Shown here piece by piece: positions 52,232 to 61,027 of a stretch of 64,000 nt of DNA. Under the pieces are notes generated by a model. The model did not search any database. It had not been told where the DNA came from and saw nothing but the letters and a program-made list of their open reading frames with translations. A program made the position numbers and the translations under genes. Origin of the DNA: Leucobacter massiliensis (GTDB lineage Bacteria > Actinomycetota > Actinomycetes > Actinomycetales > Microbacteriaceae); NCBI RefSeq assembly GCF_002982315.1, contig NZ_MWZD01000019.1, forward strand, positions 1-64,000, in the 5' to 3' direction. Within the stretch, counting starts at the first letter, position 1. Every line of letters starts with the position of its first letter.

Positions 52232-52261
52232 GAAACACGACATTTATCGCCGCAAGTCACA
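52232..52261 (-). repeat. Right terminal inverted repeat of the Tn552-like transposon
   Basis: The complement starts TGTGACTTGC and includes ATAAATGTCGTG. It is flanked outside by ACCGGCC, the duplicated target. Confidence 0.88.
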
Positions 52262-52894
52262 ACCGGCCGGTGATGCGCTCGCGTTTCGCGCCCCGGAACT
52301 CCTCCGGGCCGGGCCTGTGGATGACAGCATCTTTGCTCGGGCGTGCGCGTCGATCGGTGTGACGCCGGCGCAGGTGCTCCGAGCGGAATGGATCGATAAC
52401 GGGCCTGGATGGATCGGGCTCGTTCTTGACTCCGTGGACACGGTGCGCAGCCTCACACCGAACTACGAGGCAATGGCGGGCCTAGCGGTGGGGGTCCTCG
52501 GTATCGACGCCACGGGTTCCACCGATGTCGAGGTTCGTGCCTTCGCCCCGTCGATCGGTGAAGATCCCGTCACTGGAAGTCTCAATGCCGCTTTCGCTGT
52601 CTGGCTCACTCGCGAGGGGTATCTGCCCGCCAATTACACCGTCCGTCAAGGCACCGCGCTCGGTCGACAAGGAGAGGTGTCGATCACGACCGACAGTCAA
52701 GGAATCTGGGTGGGCGGACGAAGCCAGACTGTGGTGAGCGGAGTGATCAGCCTTTAGCCCAACGTTACACGCAAGAGCACGGTCAATGAAGACGCCCCGT
52801 CCAAGGAGCCGATGACGACCGTCGCCAGTGTCGGAAGTCGGATGATCTCTGGCCTCTCAATGGGAGACGTCTGTTGTGGCGACGTCCTGAAGGC

Positions 52895-52929
52895 GTGAAG
52901 TCCCGCCGCGCAATGCGGCGGGACTTCAC
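52895..52929. terminator. Bidirectional terminator between phzF and thiolase
   Basis: A 15-bp perfect stem, GTGAAGTCCCGCCGC (52895-52909) with GCGGCGGGACTTCAC (52915-52929), and a 5-base loop lie between convergent genes. No long U run, as is usual in high-GC actinobacteria. Confidence 0.8.
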
Positions 52930-52939
52930 GCTCACGACA

Positions 52940-54109
52940 CTAAATCCGTTCGATGATGGTGGCGTTGGCTTGGCCTCCGGCTTCGCACATAACCTGGAGC
53001 CCGTATCGGCCTCCGGTCTGTTCCAGGGTGTTGAGGAGGGTGGTTGCCAGGCGTGCGCCGGAACCGCCGAGGGGGTGTCCGATCGCGATCGCCCCACCGT
53101 TGATGTTCACCTTCGACAAAGGCGCGCCGGTCTCGGCCTGCCAAGCGAGGACCACGGAAGCGAAGGCTTCGTTGACCTCGAACACATCGATGTCGTCGAT
53201 GCTGAGACCCGCGCGAGCGAGGACCTTGTGGGTGGCGGGGATGATGCCGGTGAGCATCATGATCGGGTCGTCTCCGGCGACGGCGAAGGAGTGCACGCGG
53301 GCGCGGGGACGCAGGCCGTGCTGTTCGGCGGCTTCTCGCGAGGTGATGAGCAGGGCGGCGGCACCGTCGTTGACGGGCGAGCTATTGCCGGCGGTGATCT
53401 TCCAATCGATCTGTGGGAACCGGCCTTCCCACGCGTCGTCCTGGAATGCCAGTCGAAGGCCGGCGAGTGTCTCTGTGGTGGTGTCGGGGCGGATGGTCTC
53501 GTCGGTGTCGAGGTGGTTCACGGCGACGGTCTCTGCGGTGAAGAGGCCGTCGTTCCAGGCGCGTGCGGCGCGTTGGTGGGATTCGGCGGCGTAGTCGTCG
53601 AGCTGGGAGCGGGAGAATCCCCACTTCGTCGCGATCAGTTCCGCGGAGATGCCCTGTGGGATGAGGCCCGGACTGTAGCGTTCGGTCACGGTGGGGCCGG
53701 CGAAGTTCTTCCCGGCGAACTGCGAGCCGATGGGGATGCGGGACATGGATTCCACCCCGGAGGCGACGGCGATGTCGTATGCGCCGGCGATGACGCCCTG
53801 CGCGGCGAAGTGCAGCGCCTGTTGACTGGACCCGCATTGCCGGTCCACGGTCACTCCGGGGACGCTTTCGGGGTATCCGGCGGCCAGGAGCGCCCAGCGG
53901 GCGGTGTTCCCGGACTGTTCGCCGACCTGCCCGACCGCGCCGCTGATGACGTCGTCGATGACGGCAGGGTCGATGCCGGTGCGTTCCACGAGGGCGCGCA
54001 GCGGGACAGCGTGCAGATCGACGGGATGGATCTCGGAGTAGGCGCCGCCGCCAGGCTTCCCTTTGGCGAGCGGGGTGCGGACGGCGTCGACGATGACGGC
54101 TTCGGTCAT
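52940..54109 (-). CDS. Acetyl-CoA acetyltransferase (thiolase)
   Basis: A 389-residue thiolase. The acyl-accepting Cys92 lies in DRQCGSSQQA; GHPLGGSGAR holds the catalytic His; MCEAGGQANA has the second active-site Cys; NEAFAS is the family signature. It would cleave a 3-ketoacyl-CoA or condense acyl-CoAs. Last gene of the six-gene operon that diverges from TetR copy 2, which suggests the operon feeds carbon from a degraded substrate into central metabolism. Confidence 0.93.
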   Translation of the reverse strand: MTEAVIVDAVRTPLAKGKPGGGAYSEIHPVDLHAVPLRALVERTGIDPAVIDDVISGAVGQVGEQSGNTARWALLAAGYPESVPGVTVDRQCGSSQQALHFAAQGVIAGAYDIAVASGVESMSRIPIGSQFAGKNFAGPTVTERYSPGLIPQGISAELIATKWGFSRSQLDDYAAESHQRAARAWNDGLFTAETVAVNHLDTDETIRPDTTTETLAGLRLAFQDDAWEGRFPQIDWKITAGNSSPVNDGAAALLITSREAAEQHGLRPRARVHSFAVAGDDPIMMLTGIIPATHKVLARAGLSIDDIDVFEVNEAFASVVLAWQAETGAPLSKVNINGGAIAIGHPLGGSGARLATTLLNTLEQTGGRYGLQVMCEAGGQANATIIERI

Positions 54110-54135
54110 GATGGCTCCTTCAAAATGTGGTGCGG

Positions 54136-55116
54136 CTAGCGGGTGAGATCGACGATCGTGCGGCCGCGGACCTGCCCGGCGAGGATACGCGGCGCGGTGT
54201 CGAGAACATCGGCGAGGCCGATCGTGGTGCTCATCCGGTCCAGGGCGTCCAGGTCGAGCTCGTGGCTGAGCAGATCCCAGGCGCGCTGCCGCAGCGGCAG
54301 GGGTGCGTCGACTGAGTTCGCGCCGGTGAGGGTGACCGCACGCAGGATGAACGGCAGCACCGTGACCGGCAGGTCCGCTCCCTGGGCGAGACCGTAGGCG
54401 ACCGCGATCCCGCCGTACCGGGTCTGCGCGAGAGCGTTCGCGAGAGTATGGGAACCCACCCCGTCCACCACCGCCGCCCAGCGTTGCTCCTGCAACGGTG
54501 CGGAGGCCGGCTCAGCCAGGTCCTGACGGTCGATGACCCTCGACGCACCGAGCCCTGTGAGGTAGGCGTGCTCCTGGGCCTTGCGGCCGGTGGAGGCGGT
54601 CACGGAGTAGCCGCGACGGGCGAGGAGGTTGATCGCGACCGACCCCACCCCACCGGCGGCACCGGTGACGAGGACTTCGCCGTCTCCGGCCTTCAAACCG
54701 TGATCCTCGATCGCGAGCACGGCGAGGGCCGCGGTGAACCCGGCGGTGCCGATCGCTGCGGCCTGCGCCGAGGTGATGCTCTCGGGCACCTTCACCAGCG
54801 ACGCCGCGGGAGCAGTGGCGTACTCGGCATACCCGCCGGGCCGGTTCTCCCCGGCACCGGCACCGTTCAGGGTCACCCGGTCGCCGGACGTGAACGCGTC
54901 CGTGGTGGTTTCGACAACAGTGCCGACAATGTCGATGCCGACGGTCAGCGGCCACGTTCTCACGAATCCGGGACGCCCGAGCACGGTGCTGCCGTCTTTG
55001 TAGTTCACGCTGGAGTGCGACACCTCGATCAGTACCTCCCCGTCGCCGGGACGGGGAGCATCGATGTCGGTGAGCACGGCGGGCTCATTCGGGGCAGGGG
55101 CAATGATGGCACGCAT
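54136..55116 (-). CDS. MDR-family reductase (AcuI/YhdH-like)
   Basis: A 326-residue medium-chain reductase without zinc ligands: VLIEVSHSSVNYKDGSTVLGRPG and TWPLTVGIDIVGTVV are the AcuI/YhdH (acrylyl-CoA reductase-like) pattern, and VLVTGAAGGVGSVAINLLARRGY is the NADPH-binding glycine loop. It reduces activated C=C bonds, possibly CoA-bound. 26 bases before the thiolase. Confidence 0.88.
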   Translation of the reverse strand: MRAIIAPAPNEPAVLTDIDAPRPGDGEVLIEVSHSSVNYKDGSTVLGRPGFVRTWPLTVGIDIVGTVVETTTDAFTSGDRVTLNGAGAGENRPGGYAEYATAPAASLVKVPESITSAQAAAIGTAGFTAALAVLAIEDHGLKAGDGEVLVTGAAGGVGSVAINLLARRGYSVTASTGRKAQEHAYLTGLGASRVIDRQDLAEPASAPLQEQRWAAVVDGVGSHTLANALAQTRYGGIAVAYGLAQGADLPVTVLPFILRAVTLTGANSVDAPLPLRQRAWDLLSHELDLDALDRMSTTIGLADVLDTAPRILAGQVRGRTIVDLTR

Positions 55117-55169
55117 CAGACGGTTTCCTTTCGAGGACAGACAGAGGAGACAACAGTTGAGGTGAGGGA

Positions 55170-55967
55170 TCAGCTCTCGTAATGCGGCAGGATCTGGCTA
55201 TCTTTGACGTAGGTGAGGGCGTCGGTGACGTCGTAGGCGTGGATCGCGGCGACGTGCGGGGCCAGCAGTGTCGAAAGCGCCGGGGCGTGATCGGTGTAGA
55301 AGCGGTCGCGGGCGGTGTCGTCGGTGAACCCGAGGATGATCGAGGCGTGCAGGTGCTGATCTGCGGGGTTGTCGTGGGCGACGTTTGGGGTGTCCCAGGT
55401 CTTCTCGTTCCACGGCAGGAACACCTGCGTTCGCAGCTCTGTGAGCTGACCGGTGGCGATGAGGGCGGGGGTGAGCTGCTTCTTGACGAACTTGTGGAAC
55501 GCGACCGTGCCTTCCTCTGTGCCGCGGCGAAGGTAGATGATCGCCCGTGACCCGGGCTTTTCGCCGGGGGCGACGTCGTACCAGCGGGAGGTGCCGGGAG
55601 GGCCGGCGTGGAGGAGGGTACTGCGGAAGATGTTGACCTCGTCCTCGAACGCCAGCGCGGTCTGCTTGCGTCCTGCCAGCGGTGACAGTGCGTTCTCGAA
55701 GGTGACTTCCGCGATCCCGTCGATCTTGCGATCGGCGGGGATTGCGGTCTCCACGCCGGGGGTGGCGGGCCAGCGGCCGGGGTTGTGTTCGGCGAGATGG
55801 ATCTGCCGATACTCCAGCTGTCCGGGGGTGGCGGCGATGATCGCGGAGTGCGGTCCCTTCCACCGGTCCATGCCGTCTTGGCGGGGCTTGTCGGTTCGCA
55901 TCCACAGCAGGATCGAGGAGGTGAAGTGCTTGGAGACGTTGGGCTTCGTTGGCGTGGTGTCGCTCAT
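55170..55967 (-). CDS. EthD/dimeric alpha-beta barrel-like protein
   Basis: A 265-residue protein with what look like two ferredoxin-like halves: SSILLWMRTDKPRQDGMDRWKGPHSAIIAA near the start, and LHASIILGFTDDTARDRFYTDHAPALSTLLAPHVAAIHAYDV at the end. EthD-type dimeric barrels occur beside ring-modifying enzymes in catabolic and polyketide clusters. No cofactor motif. The function in this operon is inferred only from company. Confidence 0.5.
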   Translation of the reverse strand: MSDTTPTKPNVSKHFTSSILLWMRTDKPRQDGMDRWKGPHSAIIAATPGQLEYRQIHLAEHNPGRWPATPGVETAIPADRKIDGIAEVTFENALSPLAGRKQTALAFEDEVNIFRSTLLHAGPPGTSRWYDVAPGEKPGSRAIIYLRRGTEEGTVAFHKFVKKQLTPALIATGQLTELRTQVFLPWNEKTWDTPNVAHDNPADQHLHASIILGFTDDTARDRFYTDHAPALSTLLAPHVAAIHAYDVTDALTYVKDSQILPHYES

Positions 55968-55997
55968 GATGGCTGCCTTCGTGGTCAGTGCTCGGGG

Positions 55998-56855
55998 TCA
56001 GTTGGTCAGGAACTTCGCGGCGATGGGGGCGAACTTCTCCCAGTACTGGAAGACGCCGCCGTGGCCGGAGTTCGGGTAGATGATCAGTTCACTGCCGGTG
56101 ATGCGCTGGTGCAGGTCCTCGGAAAGCACGGAGGGGACCATGCGATCGTTGTCGCCGTTAGCGATCAGCGTCGGGACGGTGATGACCGACAGGTCGGACG
56201 GGCCAGAACGCCCATAGCGCTGAATGGCCTTCAACTGACGGCTGAAGCCCTTGTTGCTCATCGGCTTGTCGCGATCCACGGTGCGCTCCTTGAGCCGCTC
56301 CACGAACGCCTTCCCTGCCTGCTTGCCGACCTTGTCGCGGTTGAAGAAGAGGAACTCCTTCGGGTCGGAACGGGCGACCACGGAACGGAGGATGTCCCAG
56401 TAGGTGGTGCCCACGACCTTGTCGATGTCCTTCCCGCCGCGCGGGCCGGTGCCGGTCAGGACGAGCTTGCGAACCAGGTCGGGGTGCGCGACGACGAGGT
56501 CCTGGGCGATCATGCCGCCCATCGAAAAGGAGAAGACGTCGATCTTGTCGAAGCCTAGACCCAGCGTGATGAACCGGTAGGCGTCGGCCGCGGCTTCCTC
56601 GAGAGTGTCAGGAACCTGCCCGGAGGAGGCCCCCACGCCGAGCAGGTCAAAAGCGATGACGCGGCGGGTCTTCGCGACGGCGTCGATGATGCGGGGGTCT
56701 CAGTTGTCGAGGGTCGCGGCGAGGTGGACGAAGAAGACCACGGGGATCTCTTCTCTCGGGCCGAGCTCACGGTAGGCGAAGGTGTCCCCGCCGACCGTCA
56801 CGGTCTTCGCCGGGGCCTTCGCGTACGAGGTGATGACGGGTTCGGTGGTGCTCAT
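55998..56855 (-). pseudogene. Alpha/beta hydrolase gene with in-frame TGA at codon 52
   Basis: A 285-codon frame from ATG 56855 (AAGGAGC upstream): FAYRELGPREEIPVVFFVHLAATLDN, TGA (56700-56702), DPRIIDAVAKTRRVIAFDLLGVGASSG. The intact paralog at 57961-58827 has NLDSWDPELVD here, so TGG to TGA is nearly certain. Downstream the nucleophile elbow is FSMGGMIAQ, and the terminal NSGHG holds the catalytic His. Without correction only a C-terminal fragment could be made. Confidence 0.88.
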
Positions 56856-56917
56856 GTGGATGCTCCTTGAAAGGTTCGGATACTGCGAGTGCGCAGTCGG
56901 CGGACTGGTGGCCGGCG

Positions 56918-57925
56918 TTATGCGGGCTGGTGGGCGCTGGTGATGACGGCCTTGCCGCGGATACTGCTCGAGCCCAGTGATTCGAGTGCGTGCACGGTCT
57001 GGTCGAAGGGGAACGTCGCACCGACGATGGGGCGGATGGCCCCGCTGTCGACGAGCTCGGCGATCTGTCGGAGCTGCTGCCCCGAGGCGCGCATGAGCAG
57101 GAACTCGTAAGACACGCCGAGCTGGCGCGCAAGGGCACGGGTCTTGTGGCTCAGCGCGGTGATCGCCAGGCGCAGCACCGGGTTCAGACCGGCTGCCTTC
57201 GCGAACTCGGGGGTGGGCGGACCGGAGATACCGACGGCCTTCCCGCCCCGCTTCAAAACGGTGAGCGATTTGGTGAGGTTGTCCCCGCCTAGGGGGTCGA
57301 GGACGAAATCGTAGCCGGACAGCTCGGCGGCGAAGTCCTGGGTGCGATAGTCGATGACCACGTCCGCGCCGAGCTCACGGACGAAGTCCGCGTTCTTGCC
57401 TGACACTGTCGTCGCCACCTGGGCGCCGAGATGCTTGGCGAGCTGGATCGCGACCGACCCGACGCCGCCCGCCCCGGCATGGATGAGTACCTTTTGCCCG
57501 GCCTGCACATTGCCCTTCTCCACCAGTGCCTGCCAGGCGGTGAGCGCCACGAGCGGGAGGGATGCTGCCTCCACGGTGCTGATCGATGTCGGCGCGAGGG
57601 CGACGTCTGTTTCGTCGACGGCGATGCGCTCGGCGAAGGTGCCGATGCGGTGATCCCGCGGCCGCGCGTAGACCCGGTCGCCGGCGGTGAAGCTGGTGAC
57701 GTTCGCCCCGGTGCTGATCACGGTGCCTGCCAGATCGTGGCCGAGGGTGAGCGGGGTTTTGTAAGGAAGGATCGCCTTGAACTCTCCCGCCCGGAGGCGC
57801 TCGTCGAGGTGGTTCAGCCCTGCAGCCTCCACCCGTATCAGGACGTCCCGGTCACCGATGGTGGGCTCGGGGATGTTTGCCTCGTGGACGGGCTGCTTGT
57901 ACTTGTCGAACACGAACGCTCGCAT
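56918..57925 (-). CDS. NADP-dependent quinone-oxidoreductase-like MDR protein
   Basis: A 335-residue zinc-independent medium-chain reductase: VLIRVEAAGLNHLDERLRAG, LTLGHDLAGTVISTGANV, and the glycine loop IHAGAGGVGSVAIQLAKHLGA. VDPLGG-like VLDPLGGDNL and a C-terminal membrane-like helix complete it. Likely reduces quinones or enones. In the operon controlled from the 58896 operator. Confidence 0.9.
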   Translation of the reverse strand: MRAFVFDKYKQPVHEANIPEPTIGDRDVLIRVEAAGLNHLDERLRAGEFKAILPYKTPLTLGHDLAGTVISTGANVTSFTAGDRVYARPRDHRIGTFAERIAVDETDVALAPTSISTVEAASLPLVALTAWQALVEKGNVQAGQKVLIHAGAGGVGSVAIQLAKHLGAQVATTVSGKNADFVRELGADVVIDYRTQDFAAELSGYDFVLDPLGGDNLTKSLTVLKRGGKAVGISGPPTPEFAKAAGLNPVLRLAITALSHKTRALARQLGVSYEFLLMRASGQQLRQIAELVDSGAIRPIVGATFPFDQTVHALESLGSSSIRGKAVITSAHQPA

Positions 57926-57960
57926 GATGCTTCTTCTCCTTGAATCTGAGTAGTGGTCGG

Positions 57961-58827
57961 TTAGCGCCGCAGGAATCTGGTGATGATGCCGGTGACGCTG
58001 TCACGGTTCTGGAAGGCGACACCATGACCGGAGTCGCTGAAGATCTGCATATCCGCTCCGGGATGCCGAGCCAGGAGTGCGTCGGCGTTGCCGACCGGGA
58101 CCATCCGATCCTGGTCTCCGTGCAGGATCAGTACCGGTTGCGTGAATGCCGATGCCGGTGGGCTCTGGTGGCCCCACCGCTTCACGGCACGCAACTGGGC
58201 GCGGAAGACACTGGGGGTGATGGGTTTGTCGCGCCCGGTGCGCCGCAACTTCAACCGTGCCTGATAGGCCTTTGCCGCCTCACGGCCGACGGGCGTGCGA
58301 GTGAAGAACAGCAGCGTCGTCGGGTTAGTGAAGGTCAGAATCCCGCGCAGGATCGTCCGCACGGTGACCCCGGTCATGACGGTCAGGCCGGGTCCGCCCT
58401 GCGGGCCGGTGCCGGCGAGGACCACCCGTTCCACCAGGTCGGGGGCTTGCCGGGCGATCTCCTGGGCGACCATGCCACCCATCGACAATCCGAGCAGGTC
58501 GACTCGGGAGAGCCCGAGCGCCCGGATCGCGGCGATCGCATCTGCAGCCATCTCCTCGAACCGGTCCCGCACCGTGCCATTGGAGGCGCCGACTCCGCGG
58601 TAGCCAAGAAAGATGACCCGGCGATGCTGGGCGAGCGGGTCGACGAGTTCGGGGTCCCAGCTGTCGAGGTTTGCGCCCAGATGCGTCAGTGCCACCAGTG
58701 GCACCCCGCCGTGCTCGGACCCGAGCTCGCGGTACACCACAGTGGCGTCGGCCGCGTCGACGGCCCGGGTTGATGCGTCGACGAAACGCACTGGCTGGTT
58801 GCTGGTGCCTTGCCGCGTGCCGGTCAT
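57961..58827 (-). CDS. Alpha/beta hydrolase
   Basis: A 288-residue hydrolase: VYRELGSEHGGVPLVALTHLGANLDSW (oxyanion region), nucleophile elbow LSMGGMVAQ, a catalytic Asp in LHGDQDRMVP and His in SDSGHGVAFQ. Fold and length match C-C bond or enol-lactone hydrolases such as PcaD/BphD-like enzymes, but the substrate cannot be read from sequence. First gene of the operon divergent from TetR copy 2; paralog of the interrupted hydrolase. Confidence 0.9.
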   Translation of the reverse strand: MTGTRQGTSNQPVRFVDASTRAVDAADATVVYRELGSEHGGVPLVALTHLGANLDSWDPELVDPLAQHRRVIFLGYRGVGASNGTVRDRFEEMAADAIAAIRALGLSRVDLLGLSMGGMVAQEIARQAPDLVERVVLAGTGPQGGPGLTVMTGVTVRTILRGILTFTNPTTLLFFTRTPVGREAAKAYQARLKLRRTGRDKPITPSVFRAQLRAVKRWGHQSPPASAFTQPVLILHGDQDRMVPVGNADALLARHPGADMQIFSDSGHGVAFQNRDSVTGIITRFLRR

Positions 58828-58891
58828 GACCGTTTCCTCCTGGTTCGACTGCTGACGGGGTTCTCAGGGGGTTCCATCCCCGTCCAGACCG

Positions 58892-58912
58892 AGTATACTC
58901 AATTCTGAGCGC
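58892..58912. promoter_or_regulatory. TetR operator copy 2
   Basis: TATACTCAATTCTGAGCGC contains CTCAATTCTGAG, matching the 35895 operator core with changes only in the three central bases. A further ACTCAGTTACT half-site follows at 58913. It lies between the divergent hydrolase operon and TetR copy 2. Confidence 0.72.
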
Positions 58913-58941
58913 ACTCAGTTACTTTGTCAAGGGAGATCGAC

Positions 58942-59571
58942 ATGGAATCTCGTTCAGGCACTCAGGGGCGTCGGGAGCGGGCCAAGGAGGACAAACGCCG
59001 CCGAATCATGGACGCCGCCCGCACCCTGTTCGCCGAACATGGCGTGGGAGGTGTGACAACGCAGCGGATCGCCGACCGCGCAGATGTCGCGATCGGGACG
59101 CTCTACCTGTACGCGGCGACCAAGGCGGAGCTGCTGATTCTGGTCCAAAACCAGAAGTTCGCCGACGCGATCGAAACCGGGCTTACTGCCGCGAACGCCG
59201 CCGCCGGTCGCGGCTCAGACACGATCGATGTGGTCCTCGCACTGGTCGAGCCGGTCGTGGCATGTATCCGCGAGCAGCCCGAGAACGGGCGCACCTACCT
59301 CCACGAACTCGTTTTCGGGGACCCGCTCGAACCCCACCGCCGCGACGGCCTCACACTGTCGCTGCGACTAGAAGAAGGCATCACCGGTGTCCTTAGCGCC
59401 GACCCCGCCATCAATGCGGCGGATGCGGGAACTCGCGCGCGGGTGGTCACCTCGATCATCCACGTCACTACCACCGCCACCGTGCACCTGCACACGGCCC
59501 TGCCCGGCATCCTCGATCAGATCCGCCAACAAGTCACCGCGGTGCTGCCCCGCACCGCTCACGCGGCATAA
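58942..59571 (+). CDS. TetR-family regulator, copy 2
   Basis: A 209-residue TetR paralogous to the one at 35939. [49 protein letters not shown]; ligand domain with [23 protein letters not shown] chose ATG 58942, preceded by AAGGGAG; an upstream ATG at 58924 lacks a site. It probably represses the divergent six-gene hydrolase-to-thiolase operon, and also itself and the lipoamide-dehydrogenase-like gene downstream. Confidence 0.9.
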   Translation: MESRSGTQGRRERAKEDKRRRIMDAARTLFAEHGVGGVTTQRIADRADVAIGTLYLYAATKAELLILVQNQKFADAIETGLTAANAAAGRGSDTIDVVLALVEPVVACIREQPENGRTYLHELVFGDPLEPHRRDGLTLSLRLEEGITGVLSADPAINAADAGTRARVVTSIIHVTTTATVHLHTALPGILDQIRQQVTAVLPRTAHAA

Positions 59572-59611
59572 CCACAACCCGCCACTCGTGCACACGAAGA
59601 AGGAGAACATC

Positions 59612-61027
59612 ATGAGCACCACCCCAAGCAGCAATCACTTCGACGTTGTCGTCCTCGGTGCCGGCCCCGGCGGCTACGTCGCCGCGATCCGCGCCGCCCA
59701 ACTCGGCAAGACCGTCGCCGTCATCGAGAAGCAGTACTGGGGTGGGGTGTGCCTGAACGTCGGCTGCATCCCTTCGAAGGCGCTGCTGCGCAACGCCGAA
59801 CTCGCCCACACCTTCGAGCGCCAGGCCGACGTCTTCGGCATCAGAGGCGAGGCCACCTTCGACTACCAAGCCGCCTACGACCGCTCCCGCACCGTCGCCG
59901 ACGGCCGCGTCAAAGGCGTGCACTTCCTGATGAAGAAGAACACCATCACCGAGATCGACGGCCACGGCACCTTCAACGGCCCCCACACCATCGACGTCAC
60001 CCTCACCGCCGGCGGCACCCAGACCGTCACCTTCGACGACGTCATCATCGCCACCGGCTCTACCGTCCGCCTCCTACCCGGCGTGGAACTCAGCGACAAC
60101 GTCGTCACCTATGAACAGCAGATCCTCGACCCCCAGCTACCGGAATCGATCGTGATTGTCGGAGCAGGAGCAATCGGCATGGAGTTCGCCTACGTCCTCG
60201 CCAACTACGGCGTACCGGTCACCATCATCGAGTTCCTCGACCGAGCCCTCCCCAACGAAGACCCCGAGGTATCCAAGGAGATCACCCGCCAGTACAAGAA
60301 GCTCGGCATCGACATCCTCACCTCCACCCGGGTCGACACGATCACCGACCACGGCGACCGGGTCACCGTCACCTACACCAGCGCCGACGGCGCCACCCAC
60401 ACCGTCGACACCGGCCGAGTACTCATGTCCGTCGGGTTCGCGCCGCGCACCACCGGGTACGGTCTCGAAACCACCGGCGTCGCAGTCACCGAACGCGGCG
60501 CGATCGGTATCGACGAGTACATGCACACCAACATACCGCACGTGTACGCGATCGGGGACGTCACCGCCAAGCTCCAGCTCGCACACGTCGCCGAAGCTCA
60601 AGGCGTTGTCGCCGCCGAGACCATTGCCGGGGCGGAGACCATGCCGCTCGGTCATTACCGGATGATGCCCCGCGCTACCTTCTCCCAGCCACAGGTCGCG
60701 TCCTTCGGCCTCACCGAGCAGCAGGCGCGTGACGAGGGCCATGACATCAAGGTTGCGAAGTTCCCGTTCACCGCCAACGGGAAAGCACAGGGTCTTGGTG
60801 AACCGGGAGGCTTCGTCAAGGTCATTGCCGAAGCCCAGTACGGTGAGCTCCTCGGCGCCCACATGATCGGTGCCGATGTTGCCGAACTCTTGCCCGAGCT
60901 CACCCTCGCCCAAAAGTTCGAGCTCCGAGACATCGACCTCGCCCGTAACATCCATACCCACCCCACCCTCGGCGAAGCGCTCCAAGAAGTGTTCCACGGA
61001 CTGACTGGACACATGATCAACCTGTGA
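59612..61027 (+). CDS. lpdA: Dihydrolipoyl dehydrogenase-like flavoprotein
   Basis: A 471-residue pyridine-nucleotide disulfide oxidoreductase: FAD motif [20 protein letters not shown], redox-active C47 and C52 in [16 protein letters not shown] motif [17 protein letters not shown], and C-terminal [10 protein letters not shown] with the catalytic His-Glu. The C-terminus lacks the vicinal cysteines of MerA. It has no E1/E2 partners here, so it may reduce another disulfide, a quinone or a thiol cofactor. Coupled to TetR copy 2 with AAGGAG upstream. Confidence 0.9.
   Translation: MSTTPSSNHFDVVVLGAGPGGYVAAIRAAQLGKTVAVIEKQYWGGVCLNVGCIPSKALLRNAELAHTFERQADVFGIRGEATFDYQAAYDRSRTVADGRVKGVHFLMKKNTITEIDGHGTFNGPHTIDVTLTAGGTQTVTFDDVIIATGSTVRLLPGVELSDNVVTYEQQILDPQLPESIVIVGAGAIGMEFAYVLANYGVPVTIIEFLDRALPNEDPEVSKEITRQYKKLGIDILTSTRVDTITDHGDRVTVTYTSADGATHTVDTGRVLMSVGFAPRTTGYGLETTGVAVTERGAIGIDEYMHTNIPHVYAIGDVTAKLQLAHVAEAQGVVAAETIAGAETMPLGHYRMMPRATFSQPQVASFGLTEQQARDEGHDIKVAKFPFTANGKAQGLGEPGGFVKVIAEAQYGELLGAHMIGADVAELLPELTLAQKFELRDIDLARNIHTHPTLGEALQEVFHGLTGHMINL

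Larger units (their letters stand above)
42235..52261. mobile_element. Tn552-like transposon with siderophore-uptake cargo, 10,027 bp
   Basis: The ends are inverted repeats of about 30 bp beginning TGTTACTCGC and TGTGACTTGC and sharing ATAAATGTCGTG. ACCGGCC is duplicated at 42228-42234 and 52262-52268. The right part holds resolvase, Mu/Tni-type DDE transposase and AAA ATPase in the same three-gene layout as Tn552, which also gives 6-7 bp duplications. No tniQ is present. The cargo is GNAT, peptidase E, an exporter, and FecCD-type ABC uptake with its binding protein. Confidence 0.92.
41896..52757 (+). pseudogene. PhzF-family gene split by a 10-kb transposon
   Basis: The 5-prime part (41896-42234) encodes RFSQVDVFAPHAWMGNPVAVVHDA, the catalytic Glu in NLSETTFLL, and FTPAGELPFAGHPTLG. 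The 3-prime part (from 52262) encodes GDALAFRAPELL to GEDPVTGSLNAAFAVWL. Deleting the transposon and one copy of ACCGGCC joins them without a gap (VPVKPAGDALAF) into 275 residues, the normal PhzF isomerase length. The isomerase/epimerase is presumably inactive here. It is last gene of the AKR-thioesterase-MFS operon. Confidence 0.93.

Noticed and set aside
52895-52929. Integron attC-like or IS-end hairpin
   Set aside because: Perfect short stem with a 5-base loop between convergent genes is best explained as a terminator; no integron integrase or flanking repeats.
52874-54139. 421-codon plus-strand frame opposite thiolase
   Set aside because: Complement of a full-length thiolase with all three active-site motifs.
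59612-61027. Mercuric reductase (MerA) partner for the MerB-like gene
   Set aside because: The C-terminus has [10 protein letters not shown] typical of lipoamide dehydrogenase, and there are no C-terminal vicinal cysteines or N-terminal MerA metal-binding domain.
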